A stretch of DNA of 64,000 nucleotides, taken from positions 10,688,501 to 10,752,500 of the forward strand of contig NZ_CP011509.1 in NCBI RefSeq assembly GCF_001027285.1. Direction: 5' to 3'. Of this stretch, positions 50,291 to 61,794 are shown piece after piece (the first letter of the stretch is position 1; each line of letters opens with the position of its first letter). The position numbers and the translations under genes are program-made. The notes under the pieces were generated by a model. That model saw only the letters and a list, made by a program, of their open reading frames with translations, was not told where the DNA came from and ran no database searches. The DNA is from Archangium gephyra (GTDB taxonomy: Bacteria; Myxococcota; Myxococcia; Myxococcales; Myxococcaceae).

Positions 50291-51349
50291 CTAGGGCGTG
50301 GATGCTCCGGCCACTGGCGCGGCGCGCACCTGCTGCACCACGTCGAGGATGGCGGCGCTCGTCCGCCGTGCGTGTGACGCATCCGTGACGAGCGAGAGGT
50401 GGTGGGCCTCGGGGATGAGGAGGTACTGGCCGCGGGAGGAGAGCGAGACCATCTCCCGGTGCAGGGTCTGGAACGCGGGGAGGAGCTCCGCCCCCGCCGG
50501 GGACGCCGAGGAGCCCGCGCTCACCACCAGCAGGGGCATCGCACCGAGCCCCCGGGTGGCGCGGACCTGGGCCGCGGTGTCCTCCCAGGCCAGCATCTCG
50601 GCATGCGCGGTCTCCAGGTGCCGGGCCGTCGAGGCGAAGGCCGCGGCCTCCGCGAAGGCGCGCTCGGGCAGCCCCTGCCCCATCTGGTCGAAAATCCCCG
50701 TGGCGCGGACCAGGCCCACGTTGATGAGCGCGGGCGCGAGGGCCATCACCTTCAGGCCCACCGCCCACTGCTTACGGACGGACTCCGGCAGCCGCTCCAG
50801 CTGGTCCGGGTGCGAGGCATCCAGCAGCACCATGCCGGCGACCTCGCCCGGGTAGCGGTCCGCGTAGACACGCACGAAGAGCCCGCCCAGCGAGTGCCCC
50901 ACGAGGACGAAGGGACCGGACTCGCCCGCGTTGGCGAGCAGGGTGTGGAGCTGCCCGGCGACCTGCGCCGCGTCGTGAGGATCCTGGCCCGGCTCGCTCC
51001 AGGCGGTGCCCGCCCGGTCGTACGAGCAGACGCGCGTGGTCTTCGCCACCTCGGGCTGCACCCAGGCCCAACCCGAGGACATGCCGTTGGCGCCCGTCTC
51101 CAGCACCACGGTGGGACGCCCCTCGCCCGTACAGAGCAGGTGCAGGCGGTGGCCGCCCACGTCCACCCTTTTCCCCGGAGGCGGGAAGTCGCGCGCATCC
51201 GCCGCCGCGCACACGGCCTGGTACACCGAGCCCGTCACCAGCAACACGGCGAGCCCGAGGCCCGTCCACAGCAGGCGCCGCAACCAGCGCCGAGGCGGGC
51301 GGCCAGGAGACACGGCGGAGGACGCGGGAGTCTCGGGCGAGGCGCTCAT
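50291..51349 (-). CDS. membrane-anchored alpha/beta hydrolase
   Basis: A 352-residue protein from ATG 51349. One N-terminal membrane anchor (about 25-43, LLWTGLGLAVLLVTGSVYQ) is followed by an alpha/beta-hydrolase domain. It has the nucleophile motif GHSLGG (Ser153), CSYDRAGTAWSEPG before it, and a likely catalytic His in PEAHHLSL near residue 323. The active domain would lie outside the cytoplasm. Substrate is unknown; esterase or lipase activity is the default for the family. It is 33 bases downstream of queG on the same strand. Confidence 0.88.
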   Translation of the reverse strand: MSASPETPASSAVSPGRPPRRWLRRLLWTGLGLAVLLVTGSVYQAVCAAADARDFPPPGKRVDVGGHRLHLLCTGEGRPTVVLETGANGMSSGWAWVQPEVAKTTRVCSYDRAGTAWSEPGQDPHDAAQVAGQLHTLLANAGESGPFVLVGHSLGGLFVRVYADRYPGEVAGMVLLDASHPDQLERLPESVRKQWAVGLKVMALAPALINVGLVRATGIFDQMGQGLPERAFAEAAAFASTARHLETAHAEMLAWEDTAAQVRATRGLGAMPLLVVSAGSSASPAGAELLPAFQTLHREMVSLSSRGQYLLIPEAHHLSLVTDASHARRTSAAILDVVQQVRAAPVAGASTP

Positions 51350-51382
51350 GCCTCTTGCGTACCACGACACGGAACGAGGCAG

Positions 51383-52402
51383 CTATGCGTCCAGGTGCCG
51401 GAGCGCCCACTGTGCGGCGTGGCGCACCTGCTCGCTGGAGTCCTGGCTCAGCTTCTCCAGCAGGGAGCGGGCCTCGGCCTGCTTCACCGCACCCAGGGCA
51501 TACACGGCATTGCGGCGCAGGCCGTCGTACTTGGCCCGCGCGAGCGGCGTCCCGGGGATGAGCCGCTCGTAGTCCTCCGGGGTAAGCGCGGCCAGCTCCA
51601 TCACGCCGAGCTCGGCCACCGCCCGGGGCGCGAAACGCTCGTTGGGCGTGAACACGGGGCTGCGGTTGAGCGGGCAGACGTCCTGGCAGATGTCGCAGCC
51701 GAAGACGATGTTGTCCATCTCCACGCGGAAGGACTCGGGCACCTCGGCGTGGCGGTTCTCGATGGTCTGGTAGGAGAGGCAAGCCCGCGCGTCCACGCGG
51801 CCCTGGCCCAGCAACGCCCCCGTGGGGCAGGACATGATGCACTTGCGGCAGTGGCCGCAGCGGTCGCTGGCGGGGCCGCCCGCGTAGGCATCCACCTCGG
51901 CGTCCAGCACGAGCGCGGACAGCAGCACCCACGAGCCGAAGGGCTCGGTGATGAAACACCCGTTCTTGCCCACGTAGCCCAGGCCCGCGCGCGCGGCCCA
52001 CACCTTCTCCATCAGCGGGCCCGAGTCCACGCTGCCGTAGTGGTGCACCTCGGGGTAGGCGTCGGAGAACAGCTTGCGGAAGGCCTTCAGCTTGTCGCGC
52101 AGGGTGGAGTGGTAGTCCCGGCTGCGCGCGTAGCGGGCGATGGGCGAGTCCACGGCCCGGGGCTCATCGCGGTAGTAGTTGGTGGCGAAGGCGATGACGG
52201 TGCGCGCCCCGGGAAGCAGCTTGGAGACATCCAGACGCTCGGCGGCCCGCGTGCCCATCCAGTCCATGTCCGCGGCACAGCCGGACTCCAGCCAGCCGAA
52301 GAGGAACTCGGGCGGGATGGGCTCGGCGCGCGCGAAGCCCACCAGGTCGAAGCCGACCTGCTCGGTGAGCTGGCGGAGATGGGCGGTGGGCAGCGGCGTC
52401 AC
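51383..52402 (-). CDS. queG: epoxyqueuosine reductase
   Basis: A 339-residue cobalamin- and Fe-S-dependent enzyme for the last step of queuosine synthesis in tRNA. Two ferredoxin-like clusters are seen: CGHCRKCIMSCPTGAL and CDICQDVCPLN. The GYVGKNGCFI segment is conserved. A HEAT-like C-terminal extension (about 285-339) is present, as in many homologues. It lies 17 bases after a cobalamin adenosyltransferase gene. Confidence 0.95.
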   Translation of the reverse strand: MTPLPTAHLRQLTEQVGFDLVGFARAEPIPPEFLFGWLESGCAADMDWMGTRAAERLDVSKLLPGARTVIAFATNYYRDEPRAVDSPIARYARSRDYHSTLRDKLKAFRKLFSDAYPEVHHYGSVDSGPLMEKVWAARAGLGYVGKNGCFITEPFGSWVLLSALVLDAEVDAYAGGPASDRCGHCRKCIMSCPTGALLGQGRVDARACLSYQTIENRHAEVPESFRVEMDNIVFGCDICQDVCPLNRSPVFTPNERFAPRAVAELGVMELAALTPEDYERLIPGTPLARAKYDGLRRNAVYALGAVKQAEARSLLEKLSQDSSEQVRHAAQWALRHLDA

Positions 52403-52419
52403 GGTCCCCTACATAACGG

Positions 52420-52980
52420 CTACTTCGAGCGCTTCTCCGGTATCCACTTCACGTCCTCGATGCCAGCCCGGTGGTTGGCGATGCGAGCCATGACGAACAG
52501 CAGGTCCGAGAGGCGGTTGAGGTAGACGACGGCCTCCTGCTGGGCCTCGCCCTCGCGCAGGGCGGCGACGACGCGGCGCTCGGCCCGGCGGCACACCGTG
52601 CGGGAGAGGTGCAGCGCGGCGGCCGCCTGGCTGCCTCCCGGCAGGATGAAGTGCGTCATGGGCGACAGCTCCGTCTCGAAGGTGTCGATGGCCTTCTCCA
52701 TGTCCGTCACCCACTCGGCCTTGAGCTGGGGGATGTGCTCGGAGGCCTTGGTACCCACCGGCGTGGCCAGCACCGCGCCCACGGTGAAGAGCTGGTCCTG
52801 CAACCGCAGCAGGAGCGCGTCCAGGTCCGAGGGCATGGACAGGGAGCGGGCCAGGCCCAGCGAGGCGTTCAGCTCGTCCACCTCGCCGTAGGCGTCCACG
52901 CGCACGCTGTCCTTGCGCACGCGGCCTCCGCCGAACAGGCCCGTCTCTCCCGTATCCCCGGTCTTCGTGTAGATCTTCAT
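52420..52980 (-). CDS. PduO-type cob(I)alamin adenosyltransferase
   Basis: A 186-residue enzyme attaching the adenosyl group of ATP to cob(I)alamin. It has the N-terminal [21 protein letters not shown] loop, [12 protein letters not shown], and the C-terminal [11 protein letters not shown] and [14 protein letters not shown] helices. It is directly upstream of queG, itself a B12-dependent enzyme, so the pair probably shares a promoter. The stretch 52981-53178 before thyA holds nothing recognised. Confidence 0.94.
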   Translation of the reverse strand: MKIYTKTGDTGETGLFGGGRVRKDSVRVDAYGEVDELNASLGLARSLSMPSDLDALLLRLQDQLFTVGAVLATPVGTKASEHIPQLKAEWVTDMEKAIDTFETELSPMTHFILPGGSQAAAALHLSRTVCRRAERRVVAALREGEAQQEAVVYLNRLSDLLFVMARIANHRAGIEDVKWIPEKRSK

Positions 52981-53178
52981 GGCGGCGCCCTTCTAATGGC
53001 TTCCCGTGCATCACCGCCACCGGAAGGCGTCCCCATCGTGTACGGCGGGCTCGTACCGGGGGCCTCCGTTGTGGATCCGGCATCCCCCCTGCTCCCGAGT
53101 GTCGCGCGTCCCACAGCTCCTGGGATAGAAGCCGCTCCCCCCTTTGCGCCTGGCGACGGGCGGGTGATCGATCCGACC

Positions 53179-53969
<791 letters not shown>

Positions 53970-53973
<4 letters not shown>

Positions 53974-54449
53974 CGATGATCTCCGCCATCGTGGCGATGG
54001 CCACCAACCGGTGCATCGGCCGGGACAACACCCTGCCCTGGCGGCTGCCGGCGGACCTCAAGCGCTTCAAGCAGCTCACGATGGGGCACACGCTCGTCAT
54101 GGGCCGCAAGACGTACGAGTCCATCGGCCGGCCGCTGCCCGGCAGGACCACGGTGGTGGTGACGCGCCAGCGGGACTACGCGCCCGAGGGCGTACAGGTG
54201 GCACACTCGCTGGAGCAGGCGCTGGAGCTGGCACGCGGCGGCGAGGTCTTCATCGCGGGCGGCGCGGACCTCTACCGGCAGGCCCTGGGGCACGTGCGGC
54301 GGCTGTACCTCACGCGCATCGGCCGCGACTACGAGGGCGACACCTTCTTCCCCGAGGTGGACCTGTCCGCCTGGAGGCTCGTCGCCGAGGAGCACCACGA
54401 GGCCACCGCCACCGAGCCGCCCTTCTCCTTCCTCACCTACGAGCGGTAG
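53970..54449 (+). CDS. folA: dihydrofolate reductase
   Basis: A 159-residue reductase that regenerates tetrahydrofolate with NADPH. It has the N-terminal [50 protein letters not shown], and [13 protein letters not shown]. It is coupled to thyA by an ATGA overlap. The message probably ends soon after; no clear hairpin was seen before 54541. Confidence 0.97.
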
Positions 54450-54552
54450 AGACGGTAGAAGCGGAACGCTATCCGACGGTGCATCCCCGCGTCCTCCGAG
54501 CCCCCACGAGCCACACTGTTGGAAACGATGAGAGCCACCTCCCGTTTCAAAT

Positions 54553-54567
54553 TGATTTTGATTCTCA
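54553..54567. promoter_or_regulatory. Fur-box-like site in an AT-rich palindrome
   Basis: TGATTTTGATTCTCA matches the 7-1-7 Fur consensus TGATAAT-N-ATTATCA at 11 of 14 positions. It lies in a 32-base imperfect palindrome (TTTCAA at 54545-54550, TTGAAA at 54571-54576) that stands out as AT-rich in a GC-rich region. It ends about 39 bases before the start codon of an iron permease, so iron-responsive repression is the natural reading. Confidence 0.7.
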
Positions 54568-54606
54568 AAATTGAAATGCAGGCGGAGGACTGGTAGACCG
54601 TCGAGT

Positions 54607-56457
54607 GTGAAGCGCACCGGCCTCCTGCTCCTGTCCCTGCTGCTCGCGGCGCCCCTGGCCGCCGCCGACGAGGGTGCGTCCGAGGGGCGCACCTGGCACC
54701 GTCTGGTGGGCATCCTCCAGTACCTGCAAGCCGACTACCCGGCGGCGGTGGAGTCGAAGTCCGACTTCGAGCTGGCCGAGCAGCGCAGCTTCATCGCCGA
54801 GGCGACCGAGGCGGCCGGCGAGCTGGGTGCCCAGGGCCAGGCGTTCCTGCCGCGCCTCAAGGAGATCCAGGCCCGCGTGGACAAGGCCGAGGATCCCGAA
54901 GGCGTCAGCCGCGACTGCGGCGAGCTGGTGGAGGATCTGGTGCTCGCCGGGGGCCTGGCACGCAGCCCGCGCACCCCGCCGAACCTCACGCTGGGCGCGC
55001 AGGTGTTCCAGCAGAACTGCGTGGCGTGCCACGGCACGGACGGACGCGCGCAGGTGCCCATCGCCGAGACGATGGAGCCCAAGCCCGCCAACTTCCACGA
55101 CGCGGACATCATGGCCGGGCTCACCCCGTACAAGGCCTTCAACACCGTGGGCTTCGGCGTGCCCGGGACGCCCATGCCCGGCTTCCCCACGCTCACCGAA
55201 GAGGAGCGCTGGGCCGTCGCCTTCTACGTCCACACGCTGCGCCAGCCCGCGTGCGAGGGCAACCCGCCGCGCGTCTCGCTGGAGAAGCTCGCCAACGCCA
55301 CGGACCCCGAGCTCGTCCAGGCCCACGGCCAGGAGCACCTCGCGTGCCTGCGCCGCAAGATGCCCGACGTAGACGAGGAGCGCGGCCTGCTGGCGGCGCG
55401 CAGCCACGTGGAGCAGGCCCTGAAACTGGGCGCCGCCGGGGACTCGCTCGGGGCGCGCAACGCGCTGCTGGACGCCTACCTCAACGGGCTCGAGCCGGTG
55501 GAGTCGACGCTGCGGGCCCGCAGTCCGGACCTGGTGCTGAAGCTGGAGAAGGCCTTCCTGGACACGCGGCTCGCCGCCGAGAAGAAGAGCCCGCACCTCC
55601 AGGACGAGGGGCGCATCCTCCTGTCCCTGCTGGACGAGGCGCGGCGCGGCAGTGGCACCGCCGCGGGCTTCGTCTCGGTGCTGTGGCTCACCGTGCTCAT
55701 CCTCCTGCGCGAGGGCTTCGAGGCCACCGTCATCGTCGCCGCGCTGCTCGCCATGCTGCGCAAGATGCAGGCGACGACGTACGCCCGCGTGGTGCACGCC
55801 GGCTGGATGTCCGCGCTGGTGGTGGGTGCCCTGCTCTTCATCTTCGGCCGGCACCTGCTGGGCGGCGCCAACCGCGAGATGCTCGAGGGCGTGGCCGCGC
55901 TCGCCGCCGTGGTGATGCTGCTGTACGCGGCCCTGTGGCTCAACGCGCGCGCCAACATGAGCCGCTTCATGGGCGAGCTGCGCGAGAAGATGCAGGGGGC
56001 GCTCGGCAAGGGCAGCGCCGCCGGCCTGTTCGCCATCGCCTTCTCCGCCGCGCTGCGCGAGAGCGTGGAGACGGCCATCTTCCTGCAGGGTCTCGCCTTC
56101 GACTCGGCGTCCGGCGTGGCCTGGGGTTGCGCCGCGGGCGCCGTGGCCCTCACCGTGCTGGTGCTCTTCATCAACCGCGTGGGCTACAAGCTGCCCATGA
56201 AGACGCTCTTCAAGGCGTCCACGGTGCTGCTGGTCGTCACCGCCGTCATCCTGCTCGGCAAGGGCCTGCGCGCCCTGCAGGAGGTGGGCATGGTGCCGCT
56301 CAGCCCCATCCCCCTCTTCACCTTCGAGCCGCTCGGCATCTTCCCGGATGCCCTCACGTTCGTCCCGCAGCTGGTGCTGGCGGCCATCCCGCTCATCATG
56401 CTCGTCATCAAGCGGCGTGGGAGCAGCACCCGGCTGGCGGACGCTTCCCAGGGCTGA
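54607..56457 (+). CDS. cytochrome c-FTR1 iron permease fusion
   Basis: A 616-residue protein. The GTG at 54607 starts a signal peptide (VKRTGLLLLSLLLAAPLAAA); a TTG at 54571 in the same frame lies inside the operator-like palindrome and is rejected. A helical periplasmic part is followed by a cytochrome c domain (about 125-222) with the haem motif C138-VA-C141-H142. The last 260 residues form the FTR1 permease with about seven helices and both iron motifs, REGFE (368-372) and RESVE (484-488). It probably oxidises or handles ferrous iron outside and moves it inward. Confidence 0.92.
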   Translation: MKRTGLLLLSLLLAAPLAAADEGASEGRTWHRLVGILQYLQADYPAAVESKSDFELAEQRSFIAEATEAAGELGAQGQAFLPRLKEIQARVDKAEDPEGVSRDCGELVEDLVLAGGLARSPRTPPNLTLGAQVFQQNCVACHGTDGRAQVPIAETMEPKPANFHDADIMAGLTPYKAFNTVGFGVPGTPMPGFPTLTEEERWAVAFYVHTLRQPACEGNPPRVSLEKLANATDPELVQAHGQEHLACLRRKMPDVDEERGLLAARSHVEQALKLGAAGDSLGARNALLDAYLNGLEPVESTLRARSPDLVLKLEKAFLDTRLAAEKKSPHLQDEGRILLSLLDEARRGSGTAAGFVSVLWLTVLILLREGFEATVIVAALLAMLRKMQATTYARVVHAGWMSALVVGALLFIFGRHLLGGANREMLEGVAALAAVVMLLYAALWLNARANMSRFMGELREKMQGALGKGSAAGLFAIAFSAALRESVETAIFLQGLAFDSASGVAWGCAAGAVALTVLVLFINRVGYKLPMKTLFKASTVLLVVTAVILLGKGLRALQEVGMVPLSPIPLFTFEPLGIFPDALTFVPQLVLAAIPLIMLVIKRRGSSTRLADASQG

Positions 56458-56493
56458 GCCCCCGCGCGGGAACCCAAAGGGCCCCGCGCACCA

Positions 56494-58414
<1,921 letters not shown>

Positions 58415-58425
<11 letters not shown>

Positions 58426-58879
58426 GGGGACCAGCGGGACGTGGCAGTTCGACGATCTGGAACCAGTGCTTGTCGAGCACCTTCACCACCTCGACCAGCC
58501 CATCGAAAGTCACGGGTTTGGAAATGAAGCAATTGGCCCCCAGGTCGTAGCTGCGGAGGATGTCCTCCTCGGCCTTGGATGTAGTCAGGACGACCACGGG
58601 GATCTGCCGGAGCGAGGGGTCGGACTTGATCTCCCGCAGCGCCTCGCGGCCATCCTTGCGGGGCATGTTCAGGTCCAGGAGGATCAACCCCGGCCGGGGA
58701 GAGCTCTTCGGGTCCGAATAGGCGCCGCGCCGGTAGAGGTAGTCGAGCAGCTCCTCCCCATCTTCGACGAACCGGAGCTCGTTCATGAGCCGGCTCTCCT
58801 GCATGGCCGTGCGGGCGAACTCCCGATCGTCCATGTCGTCATCCGCCATCAGGATCGTGACGAGCTTTCGGTGTGGCAT
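58415..58879 (-). CDS. single-domain response regulator (Rcp1-like)
   Basis: A 154-residue receiver without an output domain. Acidic pocket ADDDMDD (12-18), phosphorylation site Asp69 in LILLDLNMPRKDG, and VVVLTTSKAEED with Lys in ISKPVTF are intact. The long insert before the phosphorylation site (RRGAYSDPKSSPRPG) is typical of Rcp1-type partners of phytochrome-like kinases. It starts 10 bases after the PAS kinase and overlaps the hybrid kinase, so it may shuttle phosphate between them. Confidence 0.93.
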
Positions 58880-58889
58880 GGGGTCCTCT

Positions 58890-60257
58890 CTACCTGGGTT
58901 GGGGCGGTTTGAGGGGCAGGGAGACGATGAAGGTCGCCCCCTGGCCGGGAGTGCTCCGCGCGCCAATGCACCCACCGTGTCTCTCGGCGATCTTCCGGCA
59001 GATCGCCAGACCAATTCCCGTGCCCTCGTACTTGCCCCGCCCGTGCAGCCGCTGGAAGACATTGAAGATGCGGTCGAGGTACTTCTCGTCGAAGCCGATG
59101 CCGTTGTCGGCCACCCGCAGCTCGCACATCCCCGCGTCCTCATCCACCGTGGCCGTGATGGAGACGGAGGGCGCCACGCCCTCCTGGCGGAACTTGAGGG
59201 AGTTGCTCAAGAGGTTCTGGAGCAGCTGCCGCATCTGCATCGGCTCGGCCTCGAGCGTGGGCAGCTCGCCCACCGTCACCGACGCGCCCGCCTGCTCGAT
59301 GGACGTCTCGAGGTCCATCAGCACCTCCCGGGCGACCCGCGCGAGGTCCACGCGGGCGAAGGTGGGGGACTTGGAGGAGATGCGCGAGAAGGAGAGCAGG
59401 TCGTCGATCAACCGGCGCATGCGGCCCGCGGCGTTGTTCATCCGCTCGAGGTAGTCGCGCCCCTCGGGGCTCAGGGCCGCGCCGCACGTCGTCTTCAGGC
59501 GCTCGCCAAAGGTCTGGATCTTCCGCAGCGGCTCCTGCAGGTCATGCGAGGCCACGGACGCGAAGCTCTCCAGCTCCCGGTTGGACTGCTCCAGGCGGAA
59601 CTGGGTGCGCTTGAGGTCGGAGATGTCCGTCAGGCTCATGGTGAAGCCGACGACCTGGCCACCCGACCGGATCGGCGCCACGTGCACGCCGAACCACTCC
59701 GGGCCGAAGCCGATGTTGGGCCGGTGCTCGTAGAAGACGGGCTCGCCCGTCGTGAGCACATGCCGGACGTGGCGCTGCACCATCTCGATGTCTTCCGGTG
59801 GGGTGAAGTCGGTGTTCTTCCTTCCCACCACTTCGGCGAGCGTCAGACCCGGGAAGGTGTAGTTCATGTACCGGATCCGCCCTTCGGCGTCGCACGCCAT
59901 CATCGCGACCGGCGACTGCGAGACCAGTACCTCCGGGCCGAACGTCCCATCCGGCCGGATGCGGCGCGCATCGAGCTCACCGGACAGGGTGTTGAGCGCC
60001 GTGGCCAGCGGCGCCAGCGGCCCCTCTCCCACCCGGCACCGGACATGGGGCTCGTTCGCCGCCAACCGGGCGATCACCGCCAGCAGCTCCTCGACGGTCG
60101 TCTCCCGGGACGAGGAGGCCTCGGCGGGGAGAACATCACCCGCGGCACTTCGGCGCGTTTCCAAGCAGGTGCCCCCTGATGACACTTCGTGTCGACTGAC
60201 GAGACCCCCACCGGGCCCCGCGTCTTCATTTTGACGGCAAAAAAGCGGCTGAATCAA
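58890..60257 (-). CDS. PAS-domain sensor histidine kinase
   Basis: A 455-residue soluble kinase. The first 100 residues are variable, and the true start may lie inside them. A PAS domain (about 110-220) contains GRIRYMNYTFPGLTLAEVVG. The HisKA helix reads ASHDLQEPLRKIQTFGERL and carries the phosphorylatable His. The ATPase part has LLQNLLSNSLKF, DNGIGFD and GTGIGLAICRKI. The kinase core resembles those of bacteriophytochromes, but no chromophore (GAF/PHY) domain is present. It is the first gene of the three-gene signalling cluster. Confidence 0.92.
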   Translation of the reverse strand: MIQPLFCRQNEDAGPGGGLVSRHEVSSGGTCLETRRSAAGDVLPAEASSSRETTVEELLAVIARLAANEPHVRCRVGEGPLAPLATALNTLSGELDARRIRPDGTFGPEVLVSQSPVAMMACDAEGRIRYMNYTFPGLTLAEVVGRKNTDFTPPEDIEMVQRHVRHVLTTGEPVFYEHRPNIGFGPEWFGVHVAPIRSGGQVVGFTMSLTDISDLKRTQFRLEQSNRELESFASVASHDLQEPLRKIQTFGERLKTTCGAALSPEGRDYLERMNNAAGRMRRLIDDLLSFSRISSKSPTFARVDLARVAREVLMDLETSIEQAGASVTVGELPTLEAEPMQMRQLLQNLLSNSLKFRQEGVAPSVSITATVDEDAGMCELRVADNGIGFDEKYLDRIFNVFQRLHGRGKYEGTGIGLAICRKIAERHGGCIGARSTPGQGATFIVSLPLKPPQPR

Positions 60258-60276
60258 ACGGGGGCCCCATGGGGGC

Positions 60277-61794
60277 TCAGGTGCGGAAGTAACGGCCAGC
60301 GGCCTCCCGTACCCTACCTTCGCCCTGGAGCTTCAACAGCACCGCGAGTGCGCTCCGTTCCGCCACGGGGTGTAGGAACGGAGGTGTGTCCGAGTACGCC
60401 CGCTCCACCACCTCGGCGAGCGTCACGCCTTCGGCCGGCACCGCCTCCACGATGCGGGCCTCGCGGGCCGCGCGGTGGTCCAGGTACTCCTGGAGCTTGC
60501 CCGGCCCGTCTGGAATCGCCGTCCCATGCGAGGGGTGCAGCGTCGTCACCGGCAAGTCCCGCAGGCGGGCGAGCTGCTGGAGGTACTCGGCCATGTCGCC
60601 CTCGGGCGGATCGATGACGATGGAGCCCACGCTGGCCACCATGTCGCCCACCACCGCCGCGTGCGTCCGCTCGTCCACCAGGCACAGGTGGCCCCGGGCG
60701 TGCCCCGGCGTGTACAGCACGCGCCAGCGCTGGGGCGGGCTGCCCGCGAGCTCCAGCACCTCGCCGTCCTGCAGCAGGCGGGCCGCCTGCACGTCCTCCA
60801 CCCGGTCCGCCGTGCGCGCGTGGCACCACAGCGGCACCTTCAACCGCTCCGTCACCCGGCGCACGCCGCCCACGTGGTCCCCATGGTGGTGCGTGAGGAC
60901 CACCGCCTGGACCCGGTGCCCCTCCTCCAGCAGCCCGTCCACCAGCTTCAGCAGCCGATCCACCTCGGCCTCGTCGTCCGCGCCCGGGTCCACGATGAGC
61001 AGCTCGCCATTGCCCAGCACGTACGCGTTGGTGTGCGTGGCGGGAGGCAGCGTGGCCGTGCGCAGCGGGAACACCCGCACGCCCTGGTGGAACTCGATGC
61101 GCTGGGCGATGAAGTCCGGGCAGTCCGGCTGGTCGCGCAGGCGCGCCAGGGCCCGCTCCGGCGTGTCGAAGTCCGCCATCACCCGCAGCACGTGCAGCGC
61201 GGGCGGGTGCAGCAGCGCGGTGCCCTGCTCCCAGCGGGCCAGCGCGTCGGCCGGCTTCACCCACGCGGCCTCCGACAGCTCCCCCGGCCAGCACTCGGCC
61301 TGGGCGTACTCCGGCGCCTCCACCAGGTAGAAGAAGGTGTCGAAGCGCACGGGGGCGAACTCCGGCGTCACCCACCGCCCCGCGTCCGGGAAGTCCTCCG
61401 CCCGGAGCACCAGGCCGTGCCGCTGGAGCAGCTCCGACCACGTGCTCCGCTTCTCCAGCAGCGCGCTGCGGGCCTCCCTCACGTCCTCCGGACTCAGCCG
61501 CCGGGCGCCCTCGGCCACCAGCACCCCGGCCTCCTCGAGCAGCTCGCGCGCCGCCGCCACCCGCAGCGCCGCGTCCTGCCCCGTGGCCCCGCGCACCGGC
61601 ACCAGCGCATCCGTCTTGTCCACCTTGCCGCCCGGGAAGGCATAGAAGCCCCCGGCGAAGGCGAGCGCCTTCTCGCGCCGCACCCAGAAGACCTCCACCC
61701 CCTCCGGCGTCCTGCGGTAGGGCACCACCACCGACGCGGGCCTCGTCGCCGCCACGGGGGGCGGAGGGGGCATCCCGGCAATGGCCTCACTCAT
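60277..61794 (-). CDS. NUDIX-metallo-beta-lactamase fusion protein
   Basis: A 505-residue two-domain hydrolase. Residues about 20-240 are a NUDIX domain with the box in GGKVDKTDAL, then VAAARELLEEAGV. Residues about 255-450 are a metallo-beta-lactamase domain with THHHGDHVGG, a later TPGHARGHLCL and VVGDMVAS. A winged-helix-like end (VTLAEVVERAYSD, LLKLQGEGRV) follows, as in LACTB2-type proteins. It may hydrolyse nucleotide or CoA-linked substrates. The start overlaps the HD-domain gene stop (ATGA). Confidence 0.9.
   Translation of the reverse strand: MSEAIAGMPPPPPVAATRPASVVVPYRRTPEGVEVFWVRREKALAFAGGFYAFPGGKVDKTDALVPVRGATGQDAALRVAAARELLEEAGVLVAEGARRLSPEDVREARSALLEKRSTWSELLQRHGLVLRAEDFPDAGRWVTPEFAPVRFDTFFYLVEAPEYAQAECWPGELSEAAWVKPADALARWEQGTALLHPPALHVLRVMADFDTPERALARLRDQPDCPDFIAQRIEFHQGVRVFPLRTATLPPATHTNAYVLGNGELLIVDPGADDEAEVDRLLKLVDGLLEEGHRVQAVVLTHHHGDHVGGVRRVTERLKVPLWCHARTADRVEDVQAARLLQDGEVLELAGSPPQRWRVLYTPGHARGHLCLVDERTHAAVVGDMVASVGSIVIDPPEGDMAEYLQQLARLRDLPVTTLHPSHGTAIPDGPGKLQEYLDHRAAREARIVEAVPAEGVTLAEVVERAYSDTPPFLHPVAERSALAVLLKLQGEGRVREAAGRYFRT

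Noticed and set aside
52471-53178. Upstream extension of thymidylate synthase
   Set aside because: It overlaps the adenosyltransferase gene in antisense, and ATG 53179 gives exactly the normal 264-residue enzyme.
54571-54606. TTG at 54571 as the FTR1 start
   Set aside because: It lies within the AT-rich operator-like palindrome and adds a charged stretch before the signal peptide; GTG 54607 gives a proper signal sequence.
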